Below are positions 56,161 through 64,000 of a stretch of DNA of 64,000 nt, piece after piece. The DNA is taken from positions 11,524,707 through 11,588,706 of the forward strand of contig OZ023182.1 of NCBI GenBank assembly GCA_963995505.1, read 5' to 3'. Made by a program: the position numbers and the translations under genes. Under the pieces are notes generated by a model, which searched no databases, was not told where the DNA came from, and saw nothing but the letters and a program-made list of their open reading frames with translations. Every line of letters starts with the position of its first letter. The first letter of the stretch is position 1. Origin of the DNA: Hypericum androsaemum. Lineage: Eukaryota; Streptophyta; Magnoliopsida; Malpighiales; Hypericaceae.

Positions 56161-57495
56161 GGAAAAAGTCTACTTAAGTACCTTGTGGTATACCCGATTA
56201 TCACTTGAGTACCCTATGGTTTAAAAACGATAGAACCGGTCCAACTTTTTCCAATTTTTCTCACTTAAGTCTACCCAAACCGGTTCACCCATTTTTGGGC
56301 AAATGACGTCGTTTTGATGCCTACGTGGAATGCCACGTTGATGCTGACGTGACAACGGGTAAATTATATATTAGTACCAAATTATAAAAATATGTGAAAA
56401 TAAGTCCTTAAGCGCGCTCAAAAAAAATTTTGCATTGCTGGGATTTGAACCCAGGTGATCCAAGTGAGGAAATGACAACTTGACCAACTAGGCTACATCG
56501 GAGGTTTTGTTAAATGCAACACAAAAATTTTATTATTATGTTATTAGGCGTGGTTGACATTTATCTCCTTCCCTACCGTCGAGAATCTCAAGATAACAGC
56601 AACCGAACTAAAAAGACACCAAAAACCCAATCAGATCAGATCCAAAAACCCAAGTACACCCAGTAAACTCAAGTAAAAAGACTGAAATCTTAAATCCATA
56701 ATCCTCCGTAAAAAACCAATCAGGTCCAAAAAACAGGAACCCAAGAAAAAAGACACCAAAAACCCAGAAAGAATTAATAAAATCAAACACCTAGAGGATT
56801 AATAAAAGGGTAAATTAATCTGCTCGTGGTCGTCGATGCCGGGATCGGGCCAGTGCTCGAAGAGATTCCGTTGTTCCATCTCCACCAACGTCTACGCCAT
56901 TAGAGTTGGGGAGAGAGGAGGTGGAGATTCTTCCGAAGGTTATTGGGAACGGCTTCTCCAGGAGAATCGGACCGGAGCTTCGAGAGGGACTCTTATGCGG
57001 CGTCGTCCATTGATCACAACATGGAAGAGAGAGAGAGCGAGCAAGGAAGGAGAGCGGGTTTCTTTTCTTTTTGTTGACATTGTCGTTCTGGTGGAAATTG
57101 GGTCCAATTAGGGTTTTCGAGGATTGGTGGGTTATTGGTTGAGATGGAGAATTAAATTTTTTGGTGTCTCATTTTGGCTATTGTGTTTGTTGCGTAGAGG
57201 TTGAAGATGGTGGAGGTTGAAGATGAATGGAAGAAGATAGAGAAAGAGAGGGGAGGATAAGGATTTTTTGAAAAATAAAAGATAAATCTGGTTCTAATTA
57301 GTAATTTACCCACCACCACGTCAACATCGAGTAATCCGGTCATTACCACGTGGCAGTCCACGTAAGCGCCCAGACGATGCCGTTTTGACAAAAAATGGGT
57401 GAACCGGGTTGGGTAGACTTAAGTGAGAAAAATTGAAATAAGTTAGACCAGTTCTATCGTTTTTAAACCACAAGGTACTCAAGTAGACTTTTTCC
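56161..57495. mobile_element. Mutator-like element, non-autonomous (Pack-MULE candidate)
   Basis: 1335 bp. Long terminal inverted repeats of ~200 bp both begin ggaaaaagtctactt and share ttaaaaacgatagaac and gtctacccaa. The right TIR lacks a 31-bp segment of the left. A perfect 9-bp target duplication aaaaattta lies at 56152-56160 and 57496-57504, the Mutator signature. No transposase. The interior from 56820 to 57110 is GC-rich relative to its surroundings, with an open 91-codon frame (MPGSGQCSKRFRCSIST...) that I do not recognise. It looks like captured host DNA. A tRNA-like stretch lies at 56432-56503. Confidence 0.92.
56432..56503 (-). other. tRNA-like sequence with pol III A and B boxes
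   Basis: Minus strand has TAGCCTAGTTGG (A box, 56495-56484) and GGTTCAAATCC (B box, 56451-56441), with a good T-arm CTGGG-loop-CCCAG. The anticodon and acceptor stems do not pair well. It is a tRNA-derived relic or a SINE head, not a functional tRNA. Confidence 0.6.
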
Positions 57496-57620
57496 AAAAA
57501 TTTAACTTCCACTGCTATGAATCCAACGTTGATATTTATTATACCACAGGGTACTTAAGTAGACTTTTTCCAAAAATTTAACTTCCACTGCTATGAACCC
57601 AACGTTGATATTTATAAAAC
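57481..57620 (+). repeat. 76-bp tandem duplication at the Mutator-like element's right junction
   Basis: aagtagactttttccaaaaa starts at 57481 and again at 57557. The second copy is preceded by ataccacagggtactt. That matches the element's left terminus (reverse complement), not its right, so the TIR end plus 44 bp of LTR flank is present twice. Confidence 0.85.
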
Positions 57621-57686
57621 CCAACTGTAGTGAGCATCCACAAAGGACACCTCCTTCCGTACCCGGGCAAGTTTACCGGTGCCCCA

Positions 57687-57735
57687 GACCGGTCTTGGAT
57701 TGTTTCTCAAAAAAAAAAAAGACCGGTCTTGGATT
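57687..57735 (+). mobile_element. Minimal retroposon: 19-nt poly(A) insert between 15-bp repeats
   Basis: gaccggtcttggatt at 57687-57701 and 57721-57735 flank gtttctc followed by 12 A. A long perfect target duplication with only a poly(A) tail between is what extreme 5' truncation during target-primed reverse transcription leaves. The parent LINE or SINE cannot be identified. Confidence 0.75.
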
Positions 57736-59299
57736 AGCAGCCGTAGCCTTCCCATTGCTTAACTTCCTAGCAAATTTAGACACAGTTACTCTATCTACTC
57801 TCTAATCAACGCTAAACAAAAAAATTCACCATATTCTAATCTCCATTATCTTACCTCTTTTTATGAAATTCTACCATATTCTCGCAACTTATATCCCATC
57901 AAACTATTTAAAAGGTGATCGTATGATTCAAATTCATTCGCCTCATCCCATTGTACTCAAAAAAATATTTTCCCATTTGCAATGAGTTTGGCAGAAGATG
58001 ACGCAGAAGCAGTAATTATTGGTTTACTAAAAGGTGAGATTGATAACAAGTGGATAAGTGGAACTCTCCATTAGTTATGCGAATAATTGACGTCAAACGC
58101 AAATCACTACTCCAGTTGGAATATTATCTAATCTAATAATACAGAATTAACTTGTTATATGTTATAATCCTCATATTTATTCTAAAATTTTAGACATACA
58201 TATGTAAATTTTTCACATTTATAGAGTACTTCACACCACTTTTAACTACTGATAGATTTTTCACACTTATAAACTACCTCACAACAATTTTAACTAGCGA
58301 TGGAATAATATGCCTTTTTACCAATAATTTGGAACGATATATGTACTGGTCTTGCCTTAAGAGTTTGCAAGTAAACAAGGAATGATTTTTGTACCATATG
58401 CTACATTTACCTTTTATCCGCATAAAATACCAATCACCAGCATCTGAGTAAGGAACTTCCAACAGTGTCAAAATTGGAAGGGCCAACTTGGGATAGAGTT
58501 GTATTTTCAGGGGTTCTACAAAGTATATTCCACGGTTGCTTTACGTGAAAGAAAAAATGGCAAAACATGACGACGGTACCTGACGTCTCCACTTGTACAA
58601 GAAGCTTGTGTATGGGTAAGGACCAAACGTAAGACTTCAAGCCATTCTTCCACTGTTGGAGCTGAAAATTCTTACGCGGATTTCTGTAGACTTTGTCTCG
58701 ATAAAATAGCTATAATTTTTTACTATACTATCAGATTAATGCGATTTTAAAAGCTACATAAAGATAAAACGTAGATCTACAATTAAGTATTTCTGAATTA
58801 CGTCCAAATTTGGCATGGACGAGTGTCAAATCGGGTTAGAAGTCTCGAAAGTTTGGGCACCAGCGCAGATGACAGTTTTCGTGGCTTATTCGGGTAAAAA
58901 ATAGGCGATGAGCTTGAAGAGGCCCGAGTGAACATGAACTTTAGAGACGTGAAGAGGCCCAATCGAAATAGGGCTTAGAAAGTAGGTTTTTTGTATTAAT
59001 TTTTCCTATATTAGGTTTTTCTGTATTAGTTTTTCCTATATTAAATTTTCTATTTTAGATTTTTCTATATTAGATTTTGCTATATTGGGTTTTTCTATTT
59101 TAAATTTTCCTATATTAGTCTAAGTTTTTCTATACTAATCTTAGGAGTCTCTATTTTTTTTAAGTAAATTGATTATAAAAAGAATTGGATGTACAAAAGG
59201 AGAGTTGGGAGACTTAGAGACAGAATCTCAAGCTCCCAAATGAAAGGTAAGACAAAACACACAAACACACATCATCTAAGGGAATCCAAGTACAGGAAA

Positions 59300-60430
59300 A
59301 GGTTTTGGGGCCCCAAATCAGATAATGAATAAGACCAACAGAGCCATTCGTGGGCTAGATTGAGAATAGCATCGGTGAAAAATTTTCAGTTACACCTATC
59401 ACCTTGAAAAATAGCCTGATTTCGTATGAGCCATATCCCCCAGATAGTCGTACCAAAAAGACAAATCACACCTTCTTAGCCATGCTATCATGCACGAGAC
59501 CCATCCAAATCTCAATAGAGCTCGCCACCCTCGGACCAAAGCACCAAGAGATGCCCAACTTGCGAACAAAGTAGTTCCAAATTCTGCTAGAGAACGGGCA
59601 GAAAAGGAGCACATGATCAATAGACTCATCATCCACACCACAAAAAGGGCATAGGCAATCCCAACGTTCAAACATGCCTCTACGAATAAGGTTGTCTCTT
59701 GTCAGCGGCCTACCATGGAACGTAACCCACATAAAACACTCGACTTTGAATGGGAGCTTACCGGACCACAATTGAGGTACAAAGGCTGCCTTTTGCGGGC
59801 CAAATCGGAGGCTATAGAACTTTTGCTTTAGGGCAGTAATGGAGAAGACATCCTCCCCGCCAAATGACCAGAGCAGCTCATCGTCTCTGGAGTTAATTGG
59901 ACTTCCCTGTAGGAGCAAACTGAGCAGCTCATTCGCATGTTCTAGTTCACACTTGAAGAAGGTGCGCCGCCATTGTAAGGACCAGCTCCAAATACCATCA
60001 ACCCATTAACCACAGTCGGCAATGTTTGCATCATGTTGGAATGAGATTGTGAAAAGCCTCGAAAATCTCTGAACAAGCGCCCCACCATCCAACCACTCGT
60101 CTCTCCAGAAGAAGATTTTATTCCCCCAACCCAGTTTGATCAACAAACCATCCGCAAAGCTATTGAAGAGGTCGGGAAACTTAGCTTGGATTGAGCAAAT
60201 ATCTGTCCAAGCACTCATGCCACTAGCACCTGGGTAAGTCATGATCGAACTGGGGGAGAAGCCGTGTAAACCGATAATGCACGTAGCCCAGAGAGAAATT
60301 GGATTGCTTATGAATTTCCAAACCCATTTGCGGAGCAAGGAATTGTAGTTTAAGGCCAAATTCTCCACTCCCATGCCTCCAAACATCTTTGGGCAGCAAA
60401 CAAGGTCCCACTTCACCAAGGATGTATGGA
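59300..60430 (-). pseudogene. LINE ORF2 C-terminal region (zf-RVT)
   Basis: 60419-60006: WDLVCCPKMFGGMGVENLAL and WGNKIFFWRDEWLDGG, typical of the region after RT. 59918-59466: the zf-RVT domain with LWSGKLPFKVECFMWVTFHG and CPFCGVDDESIDHVLLFCPF. A TAA at 60005 and another near 59464 interrupt it. No RT catalytic motif (YxDD) is present. Confidence 0.9.
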
Positions 60431-60559
60431 AAACTACTTCAAAGGAAGCCAGCCAAGCTTACAGCGCCACATGCCAGCCAATCATCATGTATATTGACCC
60501 CATAAAGAGTTGTTTTGGATGAGTTTAATGAGAATCCCGAAGTTAACCCGAAGAGGGAC

Positions 60560-60871
60560 ACAACGTGGTGAAGGTTGGCGTATTATGCTATTGCAAGCCA
60601 TCTACCCATTTTAAAGGTTGCAGTCCACGTGAAGAAGTCAGCGCTCCAAATTGTAATAATGCCACTAGAATTTCTAGACGACGGAACGAAGTCCCAGCCC
60701 AAGGACTCTCTACGCCACATGCTTCTGACAGTTCGAAGAGAAGGCCCTTCCATTTTTGTTTGTTGTATGTAACATTAGGAGACCAATATTTTCGGACCTA
60801 ACCAGGCTCTTGACCTCGGCCCACTTTCCTAAGGAGCTCGCACCCCTCAGGTTCCAGGTACAGATATTCAT
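60560..60871 (-). pseudogene. LINE ORF2 endonuclease N-terminus
   Basis: Starts MNICTWNLRGASSLGKWAEV, the usual opening of a plant L1 apurinic/apyrimidinic endonuclease. A frameshift near 60770 then leads to GIITIWSADFFTWTAT in the next frame. The remaining endonuclease catalytic motifs and the RT are deleted. Confidence 0.75.
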
Positions 60872-60899
60872 TGAGGAGAGGTTCTCACCCTAGGGCAAG

Positions 60900-62360
60900 A
60901 ATGAGTAGCAGCGAGTTTAATCACCGCAAGGGCAGAAGAGGAACCAGACGAATCATCCAACCCGAGGCATCGGGCAATATCCCAGAGGGCAGCAACGCGG
61001 TCTGCAGATTTACGGGCGGAGGAAGGATCAATATTAGGAATGGGATCCAGTTTTGGCGAGACTTGTTTCTTCATAAGCAAAGCAGCCAAAGGAGAGATCT
61101 TTTTTTGTTGGTCCCTTCTTTTTTATCGTACAAGCCAAGGCCTTCGCGGTAGGTCAGCGAGTCCTAGAGGAGATGCAAGGGGCAGGAGGGTGCTGGGGTA
61201 CATCCGGACTTGTAGCAATAGGAGAAGGAAACAGCCTAGAGCCCAGCGCCGGGTCAGGGGTAGAGGAACTAATTTCTGGGTTTTCAACAGCCACCTCCTC
61301 ACATATAATAATCTTGGAGGGGTGAAGATGCATGCGTGGTTGGGACGTGCTCAGTTAGGATGGGATTTGTCTCGAGATCTGGGGTCAAAGAAGGGAGTGC
61401 CAACTCCAACCCACGTGCCCCATCATGCCCTAGGAGAAAGGGTTGTAGGCTAACCTCTAGGACACTAGCAGATTCAGGCACTTGAGAAGTGAGAGAAAGA
61501 CCCAGCTTAAGCGACGGCTGGGTCATGTCAAGATTTTGTGAAAGCTTGAGAGACTTCGAGCTCGATGACACGCCGGAAAGAGGACCGGAACAATTGAGCA
61601 CGACCAGGTCATGCCCAAGCATTTCCAAAATGTTAGTAACATGAAGAGAATCTCCAATCTTGACATTGTACTTGAGATTAACCTGTTGCATGGAAGTCGA
61701 AGAAGATTCGTGAAGCTTGATAATATCTCAGATAGGGGAAAGCAGCCACCCAAGAAAATCCAAAGACCAAACATGAAGAGAAACCCCAATAAGATAAAGC
61801 GAAGCACATATATTAGAGGGGGAGAAATCAGTTGACCATCTCAAAATGCTCTTGAAAACAGGACCCAATTTAATTTTCCATGGTCCTAGATCATCAATGC
61901 GGTCCATCCCCCACAACCGAACATGAAAACGAAGGCTCAATAGGCAAGTAGGTTCTGGTAGATATTCAAGACTTGCTTGGCCTCATGCAAAACAACAATC
62001 AAACTCCTATTAATCCAATCACCGACCTCAATGGCCGGAGTGGGAAAGAGCCTTAAAGCATTAACACCAAGGGAGCCAGGGAGCGCCGGTGGAATCGGTC
62101 TATCTTTCCTAACCCAGATCTTCCGGGAGCCTGGAATGGCTTAAGAGGGGGGTTTCGATGGTTTTTTGGAGGGACTTAAGGAGACTTGCAACCTCCTTGC
62201 TCGAGACTCGGACAAGCCAAATCTTGACCGCCTGAGAGAAACTTAACCGGCACAAATCAATCAAGCACCTTGCAGTACCTCTGGAAGAATTCTTTCAGGG
62301 AGACACGAGTCCAACGGAAGGGAAGGAAGTCAACGAAGAGCGTGACTTGGTCCATCAGTC
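60900..62360 (-). pseudogene. LINE ORF1 (RRM and DUF4283-like)
   Basis: Opens MDQVTLFVDFLPFRWTRVSL at 62353, an RRM-like start of the BNR-type plant LINE ORF1. Then FHVRLWGMDRIDDLGPWKIK with VSLHVWS (DUF4283-like), and a long C-terminal region without recognised motifs. Multiple frameshifts. Confidence 0.7.
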
Positions 62361-62538
62361 ACTTGATCCGTAGAGATTACCATAATCTTAGAAGTCTGTA
62401 TATAAGAAGAGTTTGGGCATAGGCATAAAGAAACAGAAAAACTACACATCAAACATTCAAACTCATATATCTTCATAGATTTTATCTTTTTTGTTGTTCT
62501 CTTTTCACCTTCCCTCAATAAACTTCTTGTGTGTTTAC

Positions 62539-62981
62539 ATGGGCTCCATGCCGCTCAAGGGGTTTCTGAGGAATTGGAGACCGACGCAGCTCTGGGGCTG
62601 GACCAGTCTGACGAAGGAACTTGAGGAAGTCCACGATTCTTATCGCTTCTGGGGTCGATCTTGGAGAGGATCATCGTTTGAGCAGCACCGAGATGGATCA
62701 GCATGGAAAGATATCGTCATGATATTCCATGGTCCGAATGCTACTAGTTTGAGCATTACTGAGTACCTTGAACACATATCGAAGTACTCCAACTGCAGAT
62801 GTTCCTGCTTCGTTCTTGCTTTCATCTACATAGATAGGTTTCTTCGGCAAAAGGATGCTTGTCTTACGCCGCTAAACGTGCACCGGCTTGTGATTACGAG
62901 TGTCGTGGTAGCTGCAAAATTCGGGGATGATAGGTAAGTTGTTTGATCCTATTTGTAGCCCGGCTTGTGATTACGAGTGTC
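62539..62981 (+). pseudogene. P/U-type cyclin pseudogene (copy B)
   Basis: Paralogue of the gene at 42389. ATG at 62539 (MGSMPLKG). A one-base loss in the G run 62559-62562 shifts the frame, and a one-base gain near 62688 restores it, so about residues 8-50 are scrambled without a stop. After that SITEYLEHISKYSNCRCSCF, LAFIYIDRFLRQKDACLTPL and NVHRLVITSVVVAAKF are normal. The donor GTAAGTT at 62934 is kept, but exon 2 is missing. Instead a 22-bp piece of exon 1 (ccggcttgtgattacgagtg...) is repeated at 62960-62981. No functional cyclin can be made. Confidence 0.88.
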
Positions 62982-63199
62982 CTCTTAACGTGCACTTCTT
63001 CTAAAACGTCATCCCTTTTGATCCTCTTCTGCATCTTTCCCCTCCTCCGATTAACAAACAGAAAAAAGAAACCGATTAACATGCATAATCCCTATATTAA
63101 CACCCGAGCGCTCAAGCGTTTGCTCGCGCGGGTGGTTTTAATATTATTAAAAAAACAATTGAAAAGAAAAAGGGGGCGAACGGCCGAGCGGTGCTAGTC
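62982..63199. other. Intergenic
   Basis: No gene. gagcgctcaagcgtttgctc near 63107 and gctcgcgagcgtttg at 63513 are related GC-rich motifs on either side of the MITE, of unknown origin. Confidence 0.35.
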
Positions 63200-63493
63200 G
63201 AGACCGGATTGAGTGGGGAATAAAGAAAATTTGTCCACAGGTGGGGACTACATTTTGGGCCGTCAGATTTGATTATCTTTAAATCTGATGGTCAATAACA
63301 TATCAGGTGATATTGGTTTGCATGTGAAGTGATATTGGTTTGCATGTGAAGTGATATTGGTTTGCAAGATGTTTTACATATGAAGTGATATTGGTTTGCA
63401 TGTGAAGTGATATTGGTTTGCATGTCTAGTGATATTGGTTTGAGTTAGTCCCCATATTTGGGGACTACCCCAGTCCCCACCAAATCCGCCCCC
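63200..63493. mobile_element. MITE with 9-bp target duplication and internal 22-bp repeats
   Basis: 294 bp between perfect direct repeats gtgctagtc (63191-63199 and 63494-63502). The ends form an imperfect inverted repeat: gagaccggattgagtgggga and, reversed, gggggcggatttggtgggga. Inner arms ggtggggact (63240) and agtccccacc (63472-63481) add a second inverted pair. The 9-bp duplication suggests a Mutator-type MITE. Confidence 0.75.
63305..63443 (+). repeat. 22-bp tandem repeat inside the MITE
   Basis: Six copies of gtgatattggtttgcatgtgaa, with one 16-bp interruption (agatgttttacatatg) after the third. The last unit ends tttgagtt. It lies wholly between the inverted arms of the MITE. Confidence 0.9.
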
Positions 63494-63502
63494 GTGCTAG
63501 TC

Positions 63503-63785
63503 ACCCGAACGCCGCTCGCGAGCGTTTGATTGGCCACGTTGGCCTTTTTTTTCTTTACTTATTTATCTATTTAATTCCATTTGGCATAATTTTATTTGTA
63601 AAAAATAGATTTTTCCAGATAATATTTGTGTGGTTATAAAAAATTGAAGTTATCTTTAATAAAATTAAAATTATTTTTTTAATATCTATAAAAAATAGAG
63701 TCAAATATTCACATATTTTGATTCACAATTTGTATTCCAACTTTTGACATTATTAAATCGTTCGAATATTAATTTCAAAATTTTT
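63503..63785. other. AT-rich intergenic sequence
   Basis: No coding similarity or repeats recognised. Confidence 0.4.
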
Positions 63786-64000
63786 TTTGATATTCTTGCG
63801 CTTTGAATTTGGAGAAGTCATAAACTAAAAAGTTGTAGATATATATCCCACCTTCACAAAGAAACTTGAATCAACTCAATAGGACTCCGGAATAAGAAGT
63901 TGTGGCTCCCAAATCAAAACTCGTACTCGTAACTCGCTCAACTATTGACTTCAAATATATTTTTGACTTTCTTACACTTCGAATTTGGAGAAGTTATAAA
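63786..64000 (+). repeat. Possible long-unit tandem repeat entering at the right edge
   Basis: ttgatattcttgcgctttgaatttggagaagtcataaa at 63788-63825 recurs as ttgactttcttacacttcgaatttggagaagttataaa at 63963-64000, offset about 175 bp. Only one full unit is visible, so a satellite cannot be claimed. Confidence 0.4.

Larger units (their letters stand above)
43323..57626 (+). mobile_element. Copia-B: Ty1/copia element with long LTRs
   Basis: Starts TGTTAATATATATG at 43323 and ends at 57626, with a perfect 5-bp target duplication gtagt at 43318-43322 and 57627-57631. LTRs are ~1.4-1.5 kb after nested DNA is removed. The 3' LTR (from 54686, TGTTAGTATATATG) follows a PPT-like ccaagtggaagat. Gag, protease, integrase, RT and RNase H are in Ty1/copia order and all decayed. 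The first ~100 bp of the LTRs differ at roughly 9%, so it is old. It separates the two copies of the cyclin duplication. Confidence 0.92.
54686..57626 (+). repeat. Copia-B 3' LTR (contains the Mutator-like element)
   Basis: From TGTTAGTATATATG; LTR sequence is interrupted at 56161 by the Mutator-like element and resumes at 57505. A 76-bp tandem duplication follows. The final bases read aact where aaca is expected. The 54-bp block near 54901-54960 is absent in the 5' LTR. Confidence 0.85.
59155..62382 (-). mobile_element. L1-type LINE with RRM ORF1, internally deleted
   Basis: Minus-strand LINE flanked by a ~19-bp imperfect target duplication (taatcttaggagtctctat at 59136-59154; taatcttagaagtctgtat at 62383-62401), with an 8-T (poly-A) tract at its 3' end next to 59155. 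It has ORF1 (62360-60900), an endonuclease start (60871-60560) and an RT C-terminal/zf-RVT region (60430-59300). The RT catalytic core is deleted. At 3.2 kb it is about half the usual length. Confidence 0.9.
58654..62525 (+). mobile_element. LTR-like insertion upstream of the cyclin pseudogene, carrying a LINE
   Basis: Copy A reads from ccattctt to cttgtttacatggg over about 25 bp. Copy B has ~630 bp extra here once the LINE is removed. It begins TGTTGGAGCTG at 58654, has T-rich tandem variants of tttttctatattag (58985-59130), a TATA-like gtatataagaagag at 62398-62411 and caataaac near 62516. This looks like a solo LTR, but its right end and target duplication are not clear. Confidence 0.5.
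57815..62981. repeat. Tandem segmental duplication, copy B
   Basis: Blocks 57815-57890, 58190-58650 and 62530-62960 match copy A in the same order and orientation. The third block is displaced by an insertion (58654 to about 62525) that includes a LINE. 57900-58190 has a 30-codon frame MSLAEDDAEAVIIGLL at 57982 of unknown meaning. Confidence 0.72.

Noticed and set aside
56432..56503. A functional tRNA gene
   Set aside because: A and B boxes and the T-arm are good, but anticodon and acceptor stems do not pair, so only a tRNA-like relic is supported.

Overview
This is plant nuclear DNA, probably from an AT-rich eudicot. It carries a plant-specific GUX-type glycosyltransferase with a GT-AG intron, a plant P/U-type cyclin, and Ty1/copia and Ty3/gypsy retrotransposons with plant-type primer-binding sites. 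It also has an RRM-type L1 LINE and Mutator-like elements. The species cannot be named from this window. Host genes are few, and most of the 64 kb is nested transposons.

Layout. (1) 1-2656, minus strand: the first two coding exons of a GT8 glucuronosyltransferase-like gene (GUX/PGSIP family), continuing off the left edge. (2) 3171-11539: a MITE-like inverted-repeat element split by a decayed Ty3/gypsy chromovirus-type element (Gypsy-A, 3456-11389, 5-bp target duplication tattt). (3) 11540-18239: gene-poor sequence with a 318-bp repeat also found at 4624-4941, a relic (12985-13913) of the same GAG-only family as the young element at 43-48 kb, and an LTR-like promoter near 17.2 kb. (4) 18240-40111, minus strand: an old Ty1/copia element (Copia-A) broken by an Athila/Tat-like GAG-only element (20651-28670, TSD gtaat, tRNA-Asp-type PBS), by a chromodomain gypsy with a truncated 5' LTR (Gypsy-B, 28719-36348), and by a lone LTR of the Athila-like family (37368-38908). 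(5) 40127-43322: copy A of a tandemly duplicated segment, with a 22-bp minisatellite, two juxtaposed gene fragments (S40/DUF584-like and polyol-transporter-like) and an apparently intact P/U-type cyclin (42389-43063). (6) 43323-57626: Copia-B (TSD gtagt), whose 5' LTR holds a young GAG-only element (43426-48002, TSD cttat) and whose 3' LTR holds a Mutator-like element (56161-57495, 9-bp TSD aaaaattta). (7) 57815-62981: copy B of the segment, with a frameshifted, 3'-truncated cyclin pseudogene and, upstream of it, an LTR-like insertion carrying a deleted LINE (59155-62382, ~19-bp TSD). (8) 63200-63493: a 9-bp-TSD MITE with internal 22-bp repeats.

The host genes show no common pathway: GUX acts on xylan in the Golgi and the cyclin in cell-cycle or phosphate-linked CDK control. 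The unifying process is transposition and duplication. The most notable object is the young GAG-only element. It has no reverse transcriptase or integrase. Its gag-protease frame overlaps a second, unrecognised ~311-residue frame in the -1 register, and an A AAA AAA heptamer lies just upstream of that frame's first ATG. Part of the second frame is conserved in the diverged relic 30 kb away.
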